Origin: Pseudomonas paracarnis
GTDB taxonomy: Bacteria; Pseudomonadota; Gammaproteobacteria; Pseudomonadales; Pseudomonadaceae
NCBI RefSeq assembly: GCF_904063055.1
Contig: NZ_CAJFCN010000008.1
Span: forward strand, 124,001-188,000
DNA: 64,000 nucleotides
Direction of reading: 5' to 3'
The translations under genes were made by a program, and so were the position numbers. This document shows positions 63,065-64,000 of this stretch, piece by piece (the first letter of the stretch is position 1; each line of letters opens with the position of its first letter). Under the pieces are notes generated by a model that saw only the letters and a program-made list of their open reading frames with translations, was not told the origin of the DNA and made no database searches.

Positions 63065-63096
63065 AAATGCCCCGTATCGTTTGATACGGGGCATTT
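63065..63096 (-). terminator. Terminator of brnQ
   Basis: A 14-bp stem AAATGCCCCGTATC / GATACGGGGCATTT with a GTTT loop; on the minus strand it is followed by a long T-run, 20 bp after the stop. Confidence 0.92.
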
Positions 63097-63116
63097 CAGT
63101 AGAGCTCAACCGCGCG

Positions 63117-64000
63117 TTACGCGATGGCTTCGCTGCGCTTGCCCAGCATACGGTCAATCACCACGGCCCCGACCAGCGTCATCACCGACGGCACCAGCCA
63201 CGCCAAGCCTTGTTCGCTCAACGGCAGGTTTACCAGTTGCGTAGGCATCCAACCCGCCAGGCCCGCCCCCTTGAGTGCGTCGATGCAGCCAAAGATGAAC
63301 GACACCAGCATCACCGGGCCGACAATACGGCCCTGTTCCTGCCAGAACCCTTTGCAGAAGCTCAAGGCCACCAACACGATGCATGGCGGGTAGATCGCGG
63401 TCAGCACCGGGATCGAGAAGGCAATGAGTTTGGTCAAGCCCAGGTTGGACACAAACAGCGAGAACAGTGCCAGGATCACCACCAGAGTCTTGTAGGACAG
63501 CGGCAGGATCTTGCTGAAGTACTCGGCGCAGGCACAGGTCAGGCCCACGGCGGTCACCAGGCATGCCAGGGAAATCAGCACGGCGAGGAAACCACTGCCC
63601 AGGGAGCCGAACGTGTATTGCACATAGGCGTGCAGTACCGCCGCGCCATTGCTGGCACCCGCGGCCACGGCATGGCTGCCCGAACCCAGGCGGAACAGGC
63701 TGACGTACACCAGTGCCAGGCCCACGCCGGCAATCAGCCCGGCAATGATCGCGTAGCGAGTGATCAGCTTGGGTGACTCGACGCCACGGGAGCGAATCGC
63801 GTTGACGATCACGATGCCGAACACCAGGGCGCCCAGGGTATCCATGGTCAGGTAACCATTAATAAAGCCTTGGGAGAACGGCGCGGCAACGTATTCCGGC
63901 GTGGCAACCCCCACCTCACCGGCGGGCAAGGCAAACGCAGCGATGCCGAGAATAGCCAGGGCGATGATTTTCAGCGGCGCCAGGAAACGGCCCACGGTGT
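63117..64000 (-). CDS. brnQ: Branched-chain amino acid transporter BrnQ, N-terminus missing
   Basis: LIVCS-family Na+ symporter for Leu, Ile and Val. The frame is open to the window edge, so roughly the first third of the usual 437 residues is outside. What is visible has seven or more hydrophobic helices, with conserved GASNGAAVLHAYVQYTFG, a CACAEYFSKILP segment and the SNLGLTKLIAFSIPVLTAIYPP region. Followed by a strong terminator. Confidence 0.93.
   Translation of the reverse strand, partial: TVGRFLAPLKIIALAILGIAAFALPAGEVGVATPEYVAAPFSQGFINGYLTMDTLGALVFGIVIVNAIRSRGVESPKLITRYAIIAGLIAGVGLALVYVSLFRLGSGSHAVAAGASNGAAVLHAYVQYTFGSLGSGFLAVLISLACLVTAVGLTCACAEYFSKILPLSYKTLVVILALFSLFVSNLGLTKLIAFSIPVLTAIYPPCIVLVALSFCKGFWQEQGRIVGPVMLVSFIFGCIDALKGAGLAGWMPTQLVNLPLSEQGLAWLVPSVMTLVGAVVIDRMLGKRSEAIA

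Overview
The window reads as chromosomal DNA of a fluorescent-group Pseudomonas. It is GC-rich and gene-dense. At least nine loci carry the palindromic REP repeats typical of that group (core GGGAGCTGGCTTGCCTGCGAT and a GGGAGCGGGCTTGCTCGCGAA variant). The gpsA / hybrid kinase / fabA-fabB / chemoreceptor / htpG order matches what I remember of P. aeruginosa PAO1 around PA1596-PA1622. I see no prophage, insertion sequence, rRNA operon or CRISPR array. Names rest on motifs and family recall, not on a database search.

1-11.8 kb: an MFS transporter (cut by the window edge) with a divergent TetR regulator, a YadGH-type ABC exporter, a GST, a transglutaminase-like protein, the acyl-CoA dehydrogenase fadE, a LysR regulator, an AlaX-type editing protein, and phoD with a GNAT acetyltransferase. 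11.9-19.2 kb: a self-contained TonB system (exbD, tonB, receptor, exbB) followed by a secreted phospholipase-D-like protein and a secreted M20 dipeptidase. 19.2-26.5 kb: the most unusual stretch. It has a ferredoxin-reductase/M24-peptidase fusion with a divergent MocR-type regulator, gltS, a small unknown protein, a PotF-like binding protein with an altered ligand pocket, and a LuxR-type regulator interrupted by an in-frame TGA. 26.5-27.1 kb: a duplicated tRNA-Gly/tRNA-Glu operon with a strong promoter.

27.3-39.9 kb: a membrane-anchored unknown, an alpha/beta hydrolase, a chemoreceptor, a second MocR regulator, an SDR, a medium-chain reductase, pyrF, an OmpR/EnvZ-like two-component pair, an AI-2E-family permease and a DUF4892 protein preceded by a coupled 18-codon ORF. 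40-46.3 kb: two overlapping hydrolases, a hotdog thioesterase and an acyl-CoA ligase, then a tandem REP array, then sixA, a DUF4389 protein and gpsA.

46.4-53.4 kb: a three-gene unit (TonB-dependent receptor, periplasmic binding protein, hybrid histidine kinase) that looks like a sensory relay, followed by fabA-fabB behind a DesT-like operator. 53.6-64 kb: a chemoreceptor, an exported amidohydrolase, OsmC-like and pirin proteins, a dienelactone hydrolase, htpG, two overlapping thioesterases, a small lipoprotein, a DUF599 membrane protein and the 3' part of brnQ. Fatty-acid and CoA chemistry recurs (fadE, acyl-CoA ligase, three thioesterases, fabAB), as does TonB-linked uptake and sensing.
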